From Gelidibacter sediminis (GTDB lineage Bacteria > Bacteroidota > Bacteroidia > Flavobacteriales > Flavobacteriaceae): a stretch of 64,000 nt of DNA. Of the stretch, positions 55,639 through 64,000 are shown piece by piece. The notes beneath the pieces are model-generated. The model had not been told where the DNA came from. It made no database searches and saw only the letters and a list, made by a program, of their open reading frames with translations. Every line of letters begins with the position of its first letter. The first letter of the stretch is position 1. The stretch covers positions 124,001 to 188,000 of the forward strand of contig NZ_SOBW01000009.1 in the NCBI RefSeq assembly GCF_004364975.1, given 5' to 3'. A program made the translations under genes and the position numbers.

Positions 55639-55646
55639 TACCTTTG
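55639..55646 (+). promoter_or_regulatory. -7 element for accA
   Basis: TACCTTTG (TAnnTTTG) 105 bases upstream of the accA ATG. A TCTG 18 bases before it could serve as a weak -33. Confidence 0.45.
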
Positions 55647-55750
55647 CATATAGGTCTAAAAATTGCACTATTTTTCGGAGTATTGAGTTTATTAGAACGG
55701 AAAAAATACGTAGGTTTGTAGGCTAACTAATAATAAAATCTTAAATTTTT

Positions 55751-56701
55751 ATGGAGTATTTAGAATTTGAGCTTCCCATAAAAGAACTTGAAGATCAACT
55801 GTCAAAGTGCCAAGTTATTGGAAAGGAAAGTGATGTTGATGTAACCCAAACTTGTGAGCAAATTGAGAAAAAACTCCTTGCTACCAAGAAAGATATTTAC
55901 AAGAATCTTACCGCGTGGCAACGGGTACAACTATCTCGTCATCCTAATAGACCATATACACTAGACCATATCAAAGCCCTATGTGGGGATTCGTTTTTAG
56001 AATTACACGGCGATAGAAATGTGAAAGATGATAAGGCCATGATAGGTGGTTTGGGTAAGATTGGCAATCAGTCTTATATGTTTATAGGCCAGCAAAAAGG
56101 ATACAACACCAAAACAAGACAATACCGTAATTTCGGGATGTCAAACCCTGAAGGCTATCGTAAAGCGCTACGCTTGATGAAATCGGCTGAAAAATTTAAG
56201 ATTCCTGTAGTAACCTTAATTGACACTCCAGGGGCTTATCCTGGACTAGAAGCAGAAGAACGTGGACAGGGTGAGGCTATTGCCAGAAACATTCTGGAAA
56301 TGACACGCCTAAAAGTACCAATTATTTGTGTGATTATAGGTGAAGGTGCATCAGGTGGCGCATTGGGTATTGGTGTTGGTGATCGTGTGTTGATGATGGA
56401 AAATACATGGTATTCAGTAATCTCTCCAGAATCCTGTTCCTCTATCTTATGGCGTAGTTGGGAATATAAGGAGCAGGCAGCAGAAGCCTTGAAGCTAACA
56501 GCCCCTGATATGAAGAAAATGAAACTGGTAGATGATATTATAAAGGAACCTTTAGGTGGTGCCCATACCAATAGGGAAGAAGCCTTTTTATCGGTTAAAA
56601 AAGCCATTGAAAAATCGTACGCCGAGCTTAAAAACTTATCACCAAAAGAATTAGTTAAAAAACGTATGGATAAATACGCTGATATGGGTGTTTATAAATA
56701 A
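55751..56701 (+). CDS. accA: acetyl-CoA carboxylase carboxyltransferase subunit alpha
   Basis: Half of the carboxyltransferase that moves CO2 from biotin to acetyl-CoA in fatty acid synthesis. 316 residues: helical N-terminus, then [43 protein letters not shown] and the [15 protein letters not shown] oxyanion region. It is monocistronic; the beta subunit is not in the window. Confidence 0.96.
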   Translation: MEYLEFELPIKELEDQLSKCQVIGKESDVDVTQTCEQIEKKLLATKKDIYKNLTAWQRVQLSRHPNRPYTLDHIKALCGDSFLELHGDRNVKDDKAMIGGLGKIGNQSYMFIGQQKGYNTKTRQYRNFGMSNPEGYRKALRLMKSAEKFKIPVVTLIDTPGAYPGLEAEERGQGEAIARNILEMTRLKVPIICVIIGEGASGGALGIGVGDRVLMMENTWYSVISPESCSSILWRSWEYKEQAAEALKLTAPDMKKMKLVDDIIKEPLGGAHTNREEAFLSVKKAIEKSYAELKNLSPKELVKKRMDKYADMGVYK

Positions 56702-56730
56702 ACACTGCCCAATGTATTGGCAAGAATTAG

Positions 56731-56759
56731 AACTGGAGTTGTTAACTTCAGTTTTTTTT
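56731..56759 (+). terminator. intrinsic terminator after accA
   Basis: AACTGGAGTT and AACTTCAGTT pair (one G-T wobble) with loop GTT, then eight T. It lies 30 bases after the accA stop. Confidence 0.85.
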
Positions 56760-56871
56760 GGCCTTATTAACAATATAATCAAGTTATTAACAGTTACATT
56801 GTTGATGACTTGTTAAGATTGAAACGGAATATTTCGGCGTCATTCTTAACAATTTATTTACTTTCGCATTC

Positions 56872-58419
56872 ATGAAACAACCAAATCAGATACAAGGCTA
56901 CAAAGTAGACAAGAGCACCATTATAAGTCTAGAAAAAGGAAAAATTCCACCACAAGCAATTGATTTAGAAGAAGTTGTGCTTGGAGCAATGATGATTGAT
57001 AAAAAGGGTGTGGATGAAGTCATTGACATCTTAAGTCCTGATGCTTTTTATAAAGACGCTCACAAACACATCTTCGAAGCCATCTTTAAATTGTTTGAAA
57101 ATAGTGAACCGGTGGATTTATTAACCGTTTCCAGCCAGCTTAAGAAAGATGCAAAATTAGATTTGGTGGGTGGCGATTTTTATCTGATTTCGTTAACCCA
57201 GCGGGTGTCATCTTCGGCACATATTGAGTTTCATGCACGCATTATTCTGCAAAAGTATATCCAACGTAGTCTCATCAAAATTTCTAACGAAATTATTGAG
57301 GAAGCTTATGATGAAACAAAGGATGTTTTTGACCTTTTGGATCAAGCTGAGGCCAAACTTTATGAAGTTACCCAAGGTAACATTAAAAAATCGACGGAAA
57401 CAGCTCAAAGTTTGGTAATACAGGCTAAAAAGAAAATTGAAGATATTTCCAATAAGGAAGGCTTGAGCGGAATTCCATCAGGTTTTGATAAGTTGGATAA
57501 GTTAACCTCAGGTTGGCAAGAAAGTGATTTGATTATTGTTGCAGCACGTCCTGGTATGGGTAAAACTGCCTTAACCTTATCTATGGCTAGAAATATTGCG
57601 GTAACAAGCAATATTCCTGTAGCATTTTTCTCATTAGAGATGGCCTCTGTTCAGTTGATAACGCGTTTAATATCTAGTGAAACAGGCTTGTCTTCTGAAA
57701 AATTGCGTACTGGGAAGCTAGAAAAGCATGAGTGGGAACAATTAAATGTTAAAGTAAAGGCATTAGAAAAAGCACCACTTTTTATTGATGATACACCATC
57801 GCTTTCTATTTTTGATTTACGGGCCAAAGCGCGTCGTTTGGCTTCTCAATATGGCATTAAAATGATCATTATAGATTATTTGCAATTAATGACCGCTGGC
57901 GGAAGTCAAAAAGGAGGAAACAGGGAGCAGGAAATTTCTACAATTTCACGTAACCTTAAAGCCTTGGCAAAAGAATTGAGCGTGCCTGTAATTGCTTTAT
58001 CCCAATTGTCACGTGCGGTTGAAACACGTGGGGGTAGTAAAAGACCATTATTGTCGGATTTACGTGAATCTGGAGCGATTGAGCAGGATGCTGATATTGT
58101 ATCGTTTATTTATAGACCTGAATATTATAAAATTGACGAATGGGATGATGAAGAGCGTTCCCCTACTGAAGGACAGGCTGAGTTTATCATCGCCAAGCAT
58201 AGAAATGGGGGATTGGAAAATATTAGGTTAAAATTTATTGGGCATCTCGGTAAATTTGACAACCTAGACGATTTCGACACACCGTTTGGTGAATTCCATT
58301 CAAAAATGAATGCTGCAGCCAATGATAATACTTTTAATTCCAACAATTTCCCATCGCCCTCAGACGCTTTTGATCCTCCTCCAATGGAAGACGATGACGA
58401 TAATGATGTACCGTTCTAA
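56872..58419 (+). CDS. dnaB: replicative DNA helicase DnaB
   Basis: Hexameric fork helicase. 515 residues: N-terminal DnaB domain (about 25-130), linker, RecA-like core with Walker A ARPGMGKT (225-232), Walker B IIIDYLQLM, and the C-terminal SDLRESGAIEQDADIVSF. An acidic tail ends in DDDDNDVPF. Upstream, a -7-like TACTTTCG ends only 5 bases before the ATG, and two TTATTAACA copies lie 20 bases apart at 56764 and 56784. Confidence 0.96.
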   Translation: MKQPNQIQGYKVDKSTIISLEKGKIPPQAIDLEEVVLGAMMIDKKGVDEVIDILSPDAFYKDAHKHIFEAIFKLFENSEPVDLLTVSSQLKKDAKLDLVGGDFYLISLTQRVSSSAHIEFHARIILQKYIQRSLIKISNEIIEEAYDETKDVFDLLDQAEAKLYEVTQGNIKKSTETAQSLVIQAKKKIEDISNKEGLSGIPSGFDKLDKLTSGWQESDLIIVAARPGMGKTALTLSMARNIAVTSNIPVAFFSLEMASVQLITRLISSETGLSSEKLRTGKLEKHEWEQLNVKVKALEKAPLFIDDTPSLSIFDLRAKARRLASQYGIKMIIIDYLQLMTAGGSQKGGNREQEISTISRNLKALAKELSVPVIALSQLSRAVETRGGSKRPLLSDLRESGAIEQDADIVSFIYRPEYYKIDEWDDEERSPTEGQAEFIIAKHRNGGLENIRLKFIGHLGKFDNLDDFDTPFGEFHSKMNAAANDNTFNSNNFPSPSDAFDPPPMEDDDDNDVPF

Positions 58420-58488
58420 AATCTTTTGTTTGCGTTAATATCTTTAGTAGGATAAGATTACCTTTGGAAGGATTAAAATTGTTGCCTC

Positions 58489-59523
58489 ATGGAGAAAAGA
58501 CGTACAACCAATTTATTACTCTTAATTATTGTTGTGCCACTGGTTTTTTATTTATTAAAAATCCTGTCGTTCATTTTTATTCCGTTGGCATTTTCAATGT
58601 TTATCGCGCTGTTATTTCTTCCGTTAATGCGTTGGTTGGGAAAACGGGGCGTGCCTAAATATATCAGTATTGTAATTGTCATTCTTCTCATTCTGTTGGG
58701 ATTGGGAATTACGGCAGAATTGATACACTTGTCCAGCAAACAAATACTAGCTTCAGATAGCACCTTTTTTGCGGAGGCTGAAGGTAAATTACGTGAACTT
58801 AAGAACTCTTTCGAATCGTATTTTGGTGTGGAATTAGGTAAAAATGGGAACATTATGGCTCAAATTGCCGAATCTAAGAACATTGGTTCAGCGGTCGGGT
58901 TTATTGGTAAGTTCTTGAGCATGTCCCTTACCACCGCCTTTTTTACTGTACTGTGGTTGGCAGAATCGATCAATGTTCAGAAATTATTGAATGCGACCCT
59001 TCTCAAACAAAAGCACACCTCGGTCAAAACTTTTTTAAAAATTGAAAACGACTTAATTAAATTTATTAAAGTTAAGTTCTTAGTGAGTCTAGGTACTGGA
59101 ATATTCACAGGTTTGGCATGTGTCTATTTTGATGTTAGTTTTCCCATTTTTTGGGGTCTGTTTGCATTTGTTATAAATTTTGTGCAAATGATAGGGTCAT
59201 TTATTGCTGTTATTAGCTTGTCATTATTTGCATTTGTGGAACTCGATCCTACAAGTACACTATTTTTCTTTATGTTAAGCATTACGCTGGTTCAAATTAT
59301 TTTTGGAGCTATTTTAGAGCCCATCTTTATGGGTAAATCTTTTGCCATTAATATCATTGCTGTATTAGTGATGTTGATGTTTTGGGGGTTTATATGGGGA
59401 ATTCCGGGCATGATTATGTCCATTCCAATTACTGTGTTTTTGAAAATCATTTTAGAACAATTTCCAAATACAAAAATTATTGCGGGATTACTTTCTGGGA
59501 AAGAAATTAAAATTACCCGTTAA
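58489..59523 (+). CDS. AI-2E family transporter
   Basis: 344 residues with about seven hydrophobic helices. It has the family GSFIAVISLSLFAF and WGFIWGIPGMIMSIPITVFLK segments near the C-terminus. Family members include TqsA-like exporters and Na+/H+ antiporter-like proteins; the role here is not clear. It starts 69 bases after dnaB. Confidence 0.85.
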   Translation: MEKRRTTNLLLLIIVVPLVFYLLKILSFIFIPLAFSMFIALLFLPLMRWLGKRGVPKYISIVIVILLILLGLGITAELIHLSSKQILASDSTFFAEAEGKLRELKNSFESYFGVELGKNGNIMAQIAESKNIGSAVGFIGKFLSMSLTTAFFTVLWLAESINVQKLLNATLLKQKHTSVKTFLKIENDLIKFIKVKFLVSLGTGIFTGLACVYFDVSFPIFWGLFAFVINFVQMIGSFIAVISLSLFAFVELDPTSTLFFFMLSITLVQIIFGAILEPIFMGKSFAINIIAVLVMLMFWGFIWGIPGMIMSIPITVFLKIILEQFPNTKIIAGLLSGKEIKITR

Positions 59524-59560
59524 AATTACACTATTAAATACTGTTAAAATCTTAAACCTA

Positions 59561-59592
59561 TTTGCAATAGTTAGGAATCCTAACTATATTTA
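59561..59592 (+). promoter_or_regulatory. promoter with an embedded palindrome, CxxC gene
   Basis: TTTG (59561-59564), 20-base spacer, TATATTTA (59585-59592; one base off TAnnTTTG). The palindrome ATAGTTAGGA-A-TCCTAACTAT (59567-59587) fills the spacer and touches the -7 box, the typical position of a repressor site. Confidence 0.7.
59567..59587. promoter_or_regulatory. 21-bp perfect palindrome (operator)
   Basis: Arms of 10 bp (59567-59576 and 59578-59587) are exact reverse complements around a single central base. It lies between the -33 and -7 elements. The half-site GTTAGGA recurs in the inverted repeat downstream of the same gene. Confidence 0.75.
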
Positions 59593-59625
59593 TAAGGCAA
59601 TAGTGCAAAATTTAAAACATATATT

Positions 59626-59859
59626 ATGGAAAAGTCAGTATTTTATCACGCGGGATGTCCAGTATGCCTTAGTGCAGAACACGACATTATTAATTTAGTA
59701 GGTGCGTCTAACGTTGATGTAGTTCACCTAGGCCAAGACAAATCGAAAATTGCTCAAGCGGAGCACGCAGGCGTCAAATCTGTTCCGGCCTTGGTTACTC
59801 CCAATGGACATGTGCTACACATTAATTACGGAGCATCAATGGCTGATGTTAAAGGTTAA
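59626..59859 (+). CDS. small thioredoxin-like CxxC protein
   Basis: 77 residues with a thioredoxin/glutaredoxin-like start, SVFYHAGCPVC (Cys11, Cys14), a strand-helix pattern (VDVVHLGQDKSKIAQAEHAGVKSVPALV) and a cis-proline-like VPALVTPNG. It has no signal peptide, so it is cytosolic. It could be a disulfide reductase, a thiol-based sensor or a metal carrier. Two inverted repeats with a shared half-site flank it, and a MarR gene with a cysteine cluster follows. Confidence 0.78.
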   Translation: MEKSVFYHAGCPVCLSAEHDIINLVGASNVDVVHLGQDKSKIAQAEHAGVKSVPALVTPNGHVLHINYGASMADVKG

Positions 59860-59866
59860 AACCATA

Positions 59867-59909
59867 ATAATGTTAGGATTTTAAAGGACATTTGAAATCC
59901 TAACATTAT
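59867..59909. repeat. 15-bp inverted repeat downstream of the CxxC gene
   Basis: ATAATGTTAGGATTT (59867-59881) and its exact reverse complement (59895-59909) with a 13-base loop. The stem contains GTTAGGAT, the half-site of the upstream palindrome. No T-run follows, so it is a weak candidate for a terminator and a fair one for a second binding site. Confidence 0.65.
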
Positions 59910-60117
59910 AAGTTATGAGCAATGTATTCTATTAGCCTCTAAAATTTGACGCTTCTATACGTTTATTTTTGATTATTTTCTTCGGCCTAAATAGGTTTCG
60001 GCACGTAAAAATTTATCTATAATATGGTATCTTGTGTTGTGATTACTTATAAATGGATGCCATGAGTGTCGATTAAGACTAAAAATGATTTCAACCCACC
60101 ATATTTAAAACATACCC

Positions 60118-60720
60118 ATGAATCATAGTGTATTTAACACAACTCATCAACAAATGGATGTAGCGAGTAAAATTGTTGTAGGATTGGAACGCATTTCAGA
60201 AGTGTTTAAAGTGCTGCTTTGGGAACATGGTAAAAGCGTTGGTTTGAGCCCTATCCAAATACAGATCCTCATATTTATAGCCTATCATAAATATGAATTC
60301 TGCAACGTGAGCCATTTGGCTTTGGAGTTCAATGTCTCAAAACCCACCATTAGTGATGCGGTAAAAATTCTTGACAGTAAAAAGCTTATTGTAAAGGATT
60401 TTTCAGCTCATGATAAAAGACGCTATAGTATTCAACTTTCAGATGACGGAAGGAAAATTGTATCGCAAACCGAAAATTTTGCAAATCCTATAAAAAGTCA
60501 ACTTTCCAATATTGAGGAATTGGATAGTTTTTATAATCTGTTAAGCACTCTAATATATAAATTACATACTACTGGCTTATTATCTGTTCAAAGACTATGT
60601 TATTCATGCAAATTTTACGATAAAAATGAAGGCGGACATTATTGTAATTTATTAGAAAAGCCCTTATATACCAATGATATCCGATTGGATTGTCCAGAAT
60701 TCACTAAAGCATCTTCATAA
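60118..60720 (+). CDS. MarR-family regulator with C-terminal cysteine cluster
   Basis: 200 residues. The winged-helix region (about 40-120) has the MarR pattern (LSPIQIQILIFIAYH; SHLALEFNVSKPTISDAVKILDSKKLIVKD; DKRRYSIQLSDDGRKIV). After a linking helix, a 40-residue tail contains four cysteines: Cys161, Cys164, Cys176, Cys192, spaced C-x2-C-x11-C-x15-C. This would suit a zinc site or an iron-sulfur cluster, so a redox- or metal-responsive regulator is likely. It lies 258 bases after the CxxC gene, in the same orientation. Confidence 0.88.
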   Translation: MNHSVFNTTHQQMDVASKIVVGLERISEVFKVLLWEHGKSVGLSPIQIQILIFIAYHKYEFCNVSHLALEFNVSKPTISDAVKILDSKKLIVKDFSAHDKRRYSIQLSDDGRKIVSQTENFANPIKSQLSNIEELDSFYNLLSTLIYKLHTTGLLSVQRLCYSCKFYDKNEGGHYCNLLEKPLYTNDIRLDCPEFTKASS

Positions 60721-60872
60721 AAAACAATTCTGGAGAGATAATTTTTCAATAGCACTTCAACAAAACTCAAATTTTGAGTATCTTTCACTATGTTAATTCT
60801 AATCATAACACATCTTTATTAGGGTGGAAGTACTCTTTTTTTTGTGTTCAATTTAGTTAAAAATATAGCCTT

Positions 60873-62132
60873 TTGAATAAAATTTTGATAGCAGTCGTTT
60901 TTATGTTCTTTACACTTAGTGGGTTTGGTTCATATGTGCTGATTCCAATGGATGCTGAAGGTCAAAAAAACCATTTAAAAGCTTATGGGGTAACTTATTG
61001 GACTTTAGAAAAGCAACTTAAGGTTAAATGGTTACTCAATTACCGTGGAGGATCATTCCTGTTACCTGATGTGCCAGAAATAAAAAGAGAGTGTCAAATT
61101 AGAGGGGTCTCTTTTGAAGTTATTTCGGATGCTAAAACTGAAGAAATATTAGAATTAATCAGTAGTCCTTCACAAAATATGGAATCAATTGTCCTTGAGA
61201 AGGCGCCTAAAATTGCTGTGTATTCACCCAAGGGAAATCCTCCTTGGGACGATGCTGTTACAATGGTTTTAACTTATGCCGAGATTCCTTATACAACCAT
61301 ATATGATGAAGAAGTTTTACATGATGCTTTGGTTACATACGATTGGTTGCATTTACACCATGAAGATTTTACCGGACAATATGGAAAATTTTATAGAACC
61401 TATAAATCCACAGCATGGTATATTGAAGATAAAAAACAGTCTGAAGCATTGGCGTTGAAGTTGGGCTATGATAAGGTTTCAGAAGAAAAGTTGGCTGTAG
61501 CTTTAAAAATCCGCGATTATGTAGTTGGGGGTGGATTTATGTTTGCAATGTGCAGCGCTACGGATAGTTTTGACATTGCATTGGCAGCTGAAGGTGTAGA
61601 CATTTGTGAGCCTATGTTTGATGGCGATGCTAGTGAACCCAATTATCAAAGTAAGCTAGATTTTAATAAGACGTTTGCATTTAAAGATTTTATTTTAGAA
61701 CGTAATCCGAATATTTATGAGTTTTCTTCCATAGATATGACCTCAAAACGACAAATTCCAATAACTACCGATTATTTTACTTTAATGGATTTTTCAGCCA
61801 AATGGGATCCTATTCCAACCATGCTGTGTCAAAATCATACCGCATTAGTCAAAGGTTTTATGGGCCAGACCACAGCATTTGCGCGAGAGCATATCAAATC
61901 AAATGTATTGGTGATGGGAGAGAATAAAACTAATGGCGAAGCTAAATATATTCATGGCATAAAAGGAAAGGGATTCTTCACTTTTTATGGGGGTCATGAT
62001 CCTGAAGATTATACACATAAAGTGGGAGACCCTAAAACAGAACTTGAACTGCATCCAACATCACCAGGGTATCGTTTAATTTTAAATAACGTATTATTTC
62101 CCGCAGCTAAGAAAAAGAAACAGAAAACCTAA
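60873..62132 (+). CDS. secreted protein of the 'asparagine synthetase B' name group
   Basis: 419 residues with a cleavable signal peptide (LIAVVFMFFTLSGFGSY). I recognise the sequence (IPMDAEGQKNHLKAYGVTYWTLEK...; GGGFMFAMCSATDSFDIALAAEGVDICEPMFDGDAS) as a highly conserved Bacteroidota protein that databases label asparagine synthetase B. Neither the N-terminal Cys nucleophile (the signal precedes it) nor a P-loop is present, so that name is doubtful. A GGGFMFAMCSA segment looks like a nucleophile elbow of a glutamine-amidotransferase-like hydrolase fold. The start is a TTG at 60873. Function unknown. Confidence 0.75.
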   Translation: MNKILIAVVFMFFTLSGFGSYVLIPMDAEGQKNHLKAYGVTYWTLEKQLKVKWLLNYRGGSFLLPDVPEIKRECQIRGVSFEVISDAKTEEILELISSPSQNMESIVLEKAPKIAVYSPKGNPPWDDAVTMVLTYAEIPYTTIYDEEVLHDALVTYDWLHLHHEDFTGQYGKFYRTYKSTAWYIEDKKQSEALALKLGYDKVSEEKLAVALKIRDYVVGGGFMFAMCSATDSFDIALAAEGVDICEPMFDGDASEPNYQSKLDFNKTFAFKDFILERNPNIYEFSSIDMTSKRQIPITTDYFTLMDFSAKWDPIPTMLCQNHTALVKGFMGQTTAFAREHIKSNVLVMGENKTNGEAKYIHGIKGKGFFTFYGGHDPEDYTHKVGDPKTELELHPTSPGYRLILNNVLFPAAKKKKQKT

Positions 62133-62198
62133 TAGATTTTAGGCGTGCTTAAAATCATTTTGAGTAATGGAAAAGAAGTCAATTATACATTTAAAAAT

Positions 62199-62642
62199 AT
62201 GAGAGAAACTCTTACTGTATTGATGATTTTAACGTCAATAAATTTATTTGCCCAATCAAGTCCACAAAAATTGATTGACACCTTTTTTGCTACTTATGAA
62301 AAGGACGCAGGAAAAGCAGTCAAAGATTTATATGCCACAAACAGATGGACCGAGAGAATAAAAGATGATATAGATAAAATTATTGGAACTGTTAATGGGT
62401 TTACAGATAATTATATGGGGCAATATTATGGGCATGAATTGATCACCAAGAAAAAATTTGCTGAAAGTTTTATACTATATTCATACTTGGTAAAATATGA
62501 GCGGCAACCAATTAGATTTATTTTCAAATTCTATAAACCAAATGAGGAATGGGTGCTTTTCTCATATGCACTAGATGACAAACTGGATGATGAAATTCAA
62601 GAAGCTGCAAAATTGTATTATTTGGATTTGGATAAAGAATAA
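62199..62642 (+). CDS. secreted DUF4783-like protein
   Basis: 147 residues with a signal peptide (LTVLMILTSINLFAQ). The rest has an NTF2-like appearance (PQKLIDTFFATYEKDAGKAVKDLYATNRW... FKFYKPNEEWVLFSYALDD). It follows the previous gene by 66 bases and may be co-transcribed. I choose the ATG at 62199 because it opens the signal peptide. Function unknown. Confidence 0.62.
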   Translation: MRETLTVLMILTSINLFAQSSPQKLIDTFFATYEKDAGKAVKDLYATNRWTERIKDDIDKIIGTVNGFTDNYMGQYYGHELITKKKFAESFILYSYLVKYERQPIRFIFKFYKPNEEWVLFSYALDDKLDDEIQEAAKLYYLDLDKE

Positions 62643-62938
62643 ACGTCCATCTTCAACCGAGCACTCCAAAATTTTAATTCAGGGGTCAGAATGATGGTAG
62701 TTGCGGATGAATGTCACATATTTTTGAACTTCTTTTAGGTGAATCCATCAAACAATACTTCTATTATTAAAATGCGCAGCCCATAACAAATGGTGTAATT
62801 GAGATAGTATATTGAAGTAATAAGTTAATGAGGAATGCTTTGCAATAGTATTTTTGAAGGAATTTTGCCTGTCATCTTTTTCAATTTTTGATTATGATTA
62901 AGAGCGTACGTTGATAACATTTTAAATAAAATAAAATC
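62643..62938. other. intergenic gap, no gene seen
   Basis: About 300 bases between the secreted protein and the EF-hand gene. I see no coding frame, RNA gene, repeat or clear promoter that I can support. Confidence 0.4.
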
Positions 62939-63208
62939 ATGTCTAGCAAAGAACAAATCTTAAGTAAAATCCAGATTTTTATTGCGAATAGCTTTAAGAC
63001 CCCTGAAGAGGCATTTGCATTTTTTGATGCTGATAAAAATGGAAAGCTGTCAAAAAAAGAGATTTCAGTATTACTACAAAAAGCAGAAATTAGCGGATTA
63101 ATTAGAGGTTTAGTGACGTCAAAACTCCTTGAAGGTTATGATAAAGATGGTGACACTTTAGTGAGTTGGGAGGAATTTAAATCTGCAGTTACTCAAATTA
63201 AATTCTAA
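62939..63208 (+). CDS. EF-hand calcium-binding protein
   Basis: 89 residues with two EF-hand loops: D30-ADKNGKLSKK-E41 and D68-KDGDTLVSWE-E79, both keeping the position-1 Asp and position-12 Glu needed for calcium. No signal peptide is visible, so it is cytosolic. It stands 18 bases before a membrane nucleotidyl cyclase gene, which makes a calcium-linked regulation plausible but unproven. Confidence 0.85.
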   Translation: MSSKEQILSKIQIFIANSFKTPEEAFAFFDADKNGKLSKKEISVLLQKAEISGLIRGLVTSKLLEGYDKDGDTLVSWEEFKSAVTQIKF

Positions 63209-63226
63209 TTAATAAGTCCTATTTGC

Positions 63227-64000
63227 ATGTTATATTACATTAAACAGTTTTTTAAATTATTCTTTGCCTCAGTTGTTTACTGGTCATTTGCTTTTTGTTT
63301 TTTTATCCTAATACGTTATTTAGGGAGAGAGCAAGAGCAAGTAGACATGGTACAGACAACTAAAGTTTTGCCCGTATCAGAATACTTATTATTTGGGGTA
63401 GTTTTAGGGGTAATGGTAGCCATTGTATATACCATTGTAGAATATGTTTTTGACAAATTTCTTTCCAAGGCCTTAAACTTAGGTCTGATTCTAATTATTA
63501 AATCATTCATTTATCTTATTTTTTTAATTTTCTCTTTAACGATCATAGCTTATTTGGCTGAGGATTATATAGGGGTAGATTTTCCAAACCATACGGGTTG
63601 GTGGATCTCCAATAAGATCTTTTGGATGGTTACAGCTTATTTTATAATCTGCTCCTTACTCTTTTCCTTTATACGACTGGCAAATGATAAGTTTGGTAAA
63701 GGAATTATTTTTAAGATGCTGATTGGTCGTTATAGAAATCCGAGAGAAGTAGAGAAGATATTTATGTTTTTGGATATGAAATCCTCTACTTCACATGCAG
63801 AAGAATTGGGACATTTAAAATACAGTATGCTTATTCAGGATTGCTTCTTCTATCTTAACAAGATTATTAATAAATATGATGCTGAAATCTACCAATATGT
63901 AGGGGATGAAGCGGTGATTAGTTGGACACCAAAAAAGGGCATCCGACACTTAAATTGTATCAAATTGTTTTTTGATTTTGATCGTAAATTGAAACGTCAT
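63227..64000 (+). CDS. class III adenylate/guanylate cyclase, partial (runs off the window)
   Basis: The frame is open from the ATG at 63227 to the window end (258 residues seen). Four transmembrane helices lie at about 11-31, 53-75, 86-110 and 132-151. The cyclase homology domain starts at about 178 with the first metal Asp in IFMFLDMKSSTS (Asp183), and the second metal Asp is in YVGDEAVISW (Asp227). The rest of the domain is beyond the edge, so cAMP versus cGMP specificity cannot be judged. An EF-hand gene lies just upstream. Confidence 0.88.
   Translation, partial: MLYYIKQFFKLFFASVVYWSFAFCFFILIRYLGREQEQVDMVQTTKVLPVSEYLLFGVVLGVMVAIVYTIVEYVFDKFLSKALNLGLILIIKSFIYLIFLIFSLTIIAYLAEDYIGVDFPNHTGWWISNKIFWMVTAYFIICSLLFSFIRLANDKFGKGIIFKMLIGRYRNPREVEKIFMFLDMKSSTSHAEELGHLKYSMLIQDCFFYLNKIINKYDAEIYQYVGDEAVISWTPKKGIRHLNCIKLFFDFDRKLKRH

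Noticed and set aside
59867-59909. Ordinary terminator after the CxxC gene
   Set aside because: The stem is strong but no T-run follows, so I report it as an inverted repeat sharing the operator half-site instead.
60873-62132. Genuine asparagine synthetase B
   Set aside because: There is a signal peptide, no N-terminal nucleophile cysteine and no ATP-pyrophosphatase loop.
1-64000. Insertion sequences, prophage, integrons or toxin-antitoxin pairs
   Set aside because: No transposase, integrase, phage structural gene or toxin-antitoxin pattern was seen on either strand.

Overview
This is a low-GC, densely packed bacterial chromosome segment from a member of the Bacteroidota, almost certainly Flavobacteriaceae. 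The reasons are promoters of the TTTG-N19..21-TAnnTTTG type, gldI/PorV-like envelope proteins, a split transketolase, the crtI-crtB-crtZ-crtY zeaxanthin cluster, several TTG starts and many flavobacterial-style lipoproteins. No insertion sequence, phage, CRISPR array or rRNA operon is visible. Three tRNA genes are present.

Layout. 0-3.5 kb: sulfate activation (a DUF2061 membrane protein, cysC, cysD, cysN). 3.6-8.4 kb: lnt, a PorV-like outer-membrane protein, pssA and a DUF808 protein. 8.6-11.6 kb (minus strand): envelope operon kdsD-tatC-AhpD-like-lptB. 11.6-17.5 kb: recQ, lplA, an azurin lipoprotein and a cyclophilin-FKBP fusion. 17.8-25.2 kb: an SRPBCC pair, a run of three SurA/parvulin-type periplasmic chaperone genes, a MoxR ATPase and an acyltransferase. 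25.4-28.3 kb: aconitase and a TlpA-like protein. 28.3-33.3 kb: the zeaxanthin operon with an upstream CarH/LitR-type MerR-B12 regulator. 33.3-37.3 kb: tRNA-Leu, then the NHEJ pair ku-ligD. 37.4-46.1 kb: a stress-flavoured accessory stretch (lipoprotein, AraC regulator, degenerate SRAP protein, CsbD-like, PRC-barrel, baeRF-like, OFA transporter, tandem UspA). 46.2-46.6 kb: two identical tRNA-Lys genes. 46.7-59.5 kb: housekeeping genes (aroK, PRTase, S4 protein, FKBP lipoprotein, beta-barrel protein, two-subunit transketolase, tgt, lptF/G, accA, dnaB, AI-2E). 59.6-60.7 kb: a small CxxC protein with striking palindromes beside a MarR regulator carrying a four-cysteine tail. 60.9-64 kb: an 'asparagine synthetase B'-named secreted protein, an EF-hand protein, and a class III nucleotidyl cyclase running off the window end.

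Most interesting points: (1) a perfect 9-bp inverted repeat over the crtI promoter and start codon, a likely operator for the B12/light-type regulator; (2) a small redox gene bracketed by inverted repeats that share one half-site, next to a Cys-cluster MarR; (3) a SRAP-family protein that has lost its catalytic Cys2 and Glu; (4) RecQ and Tgt lacking the usual zinc-ligand cysteines; (5) intergenic degenerate repeats with a strict 7-bp (or 6-bp) period; (6) a baeRF-like protein inside a stress cluster. All calls come from reading the sequence; no database search was run.
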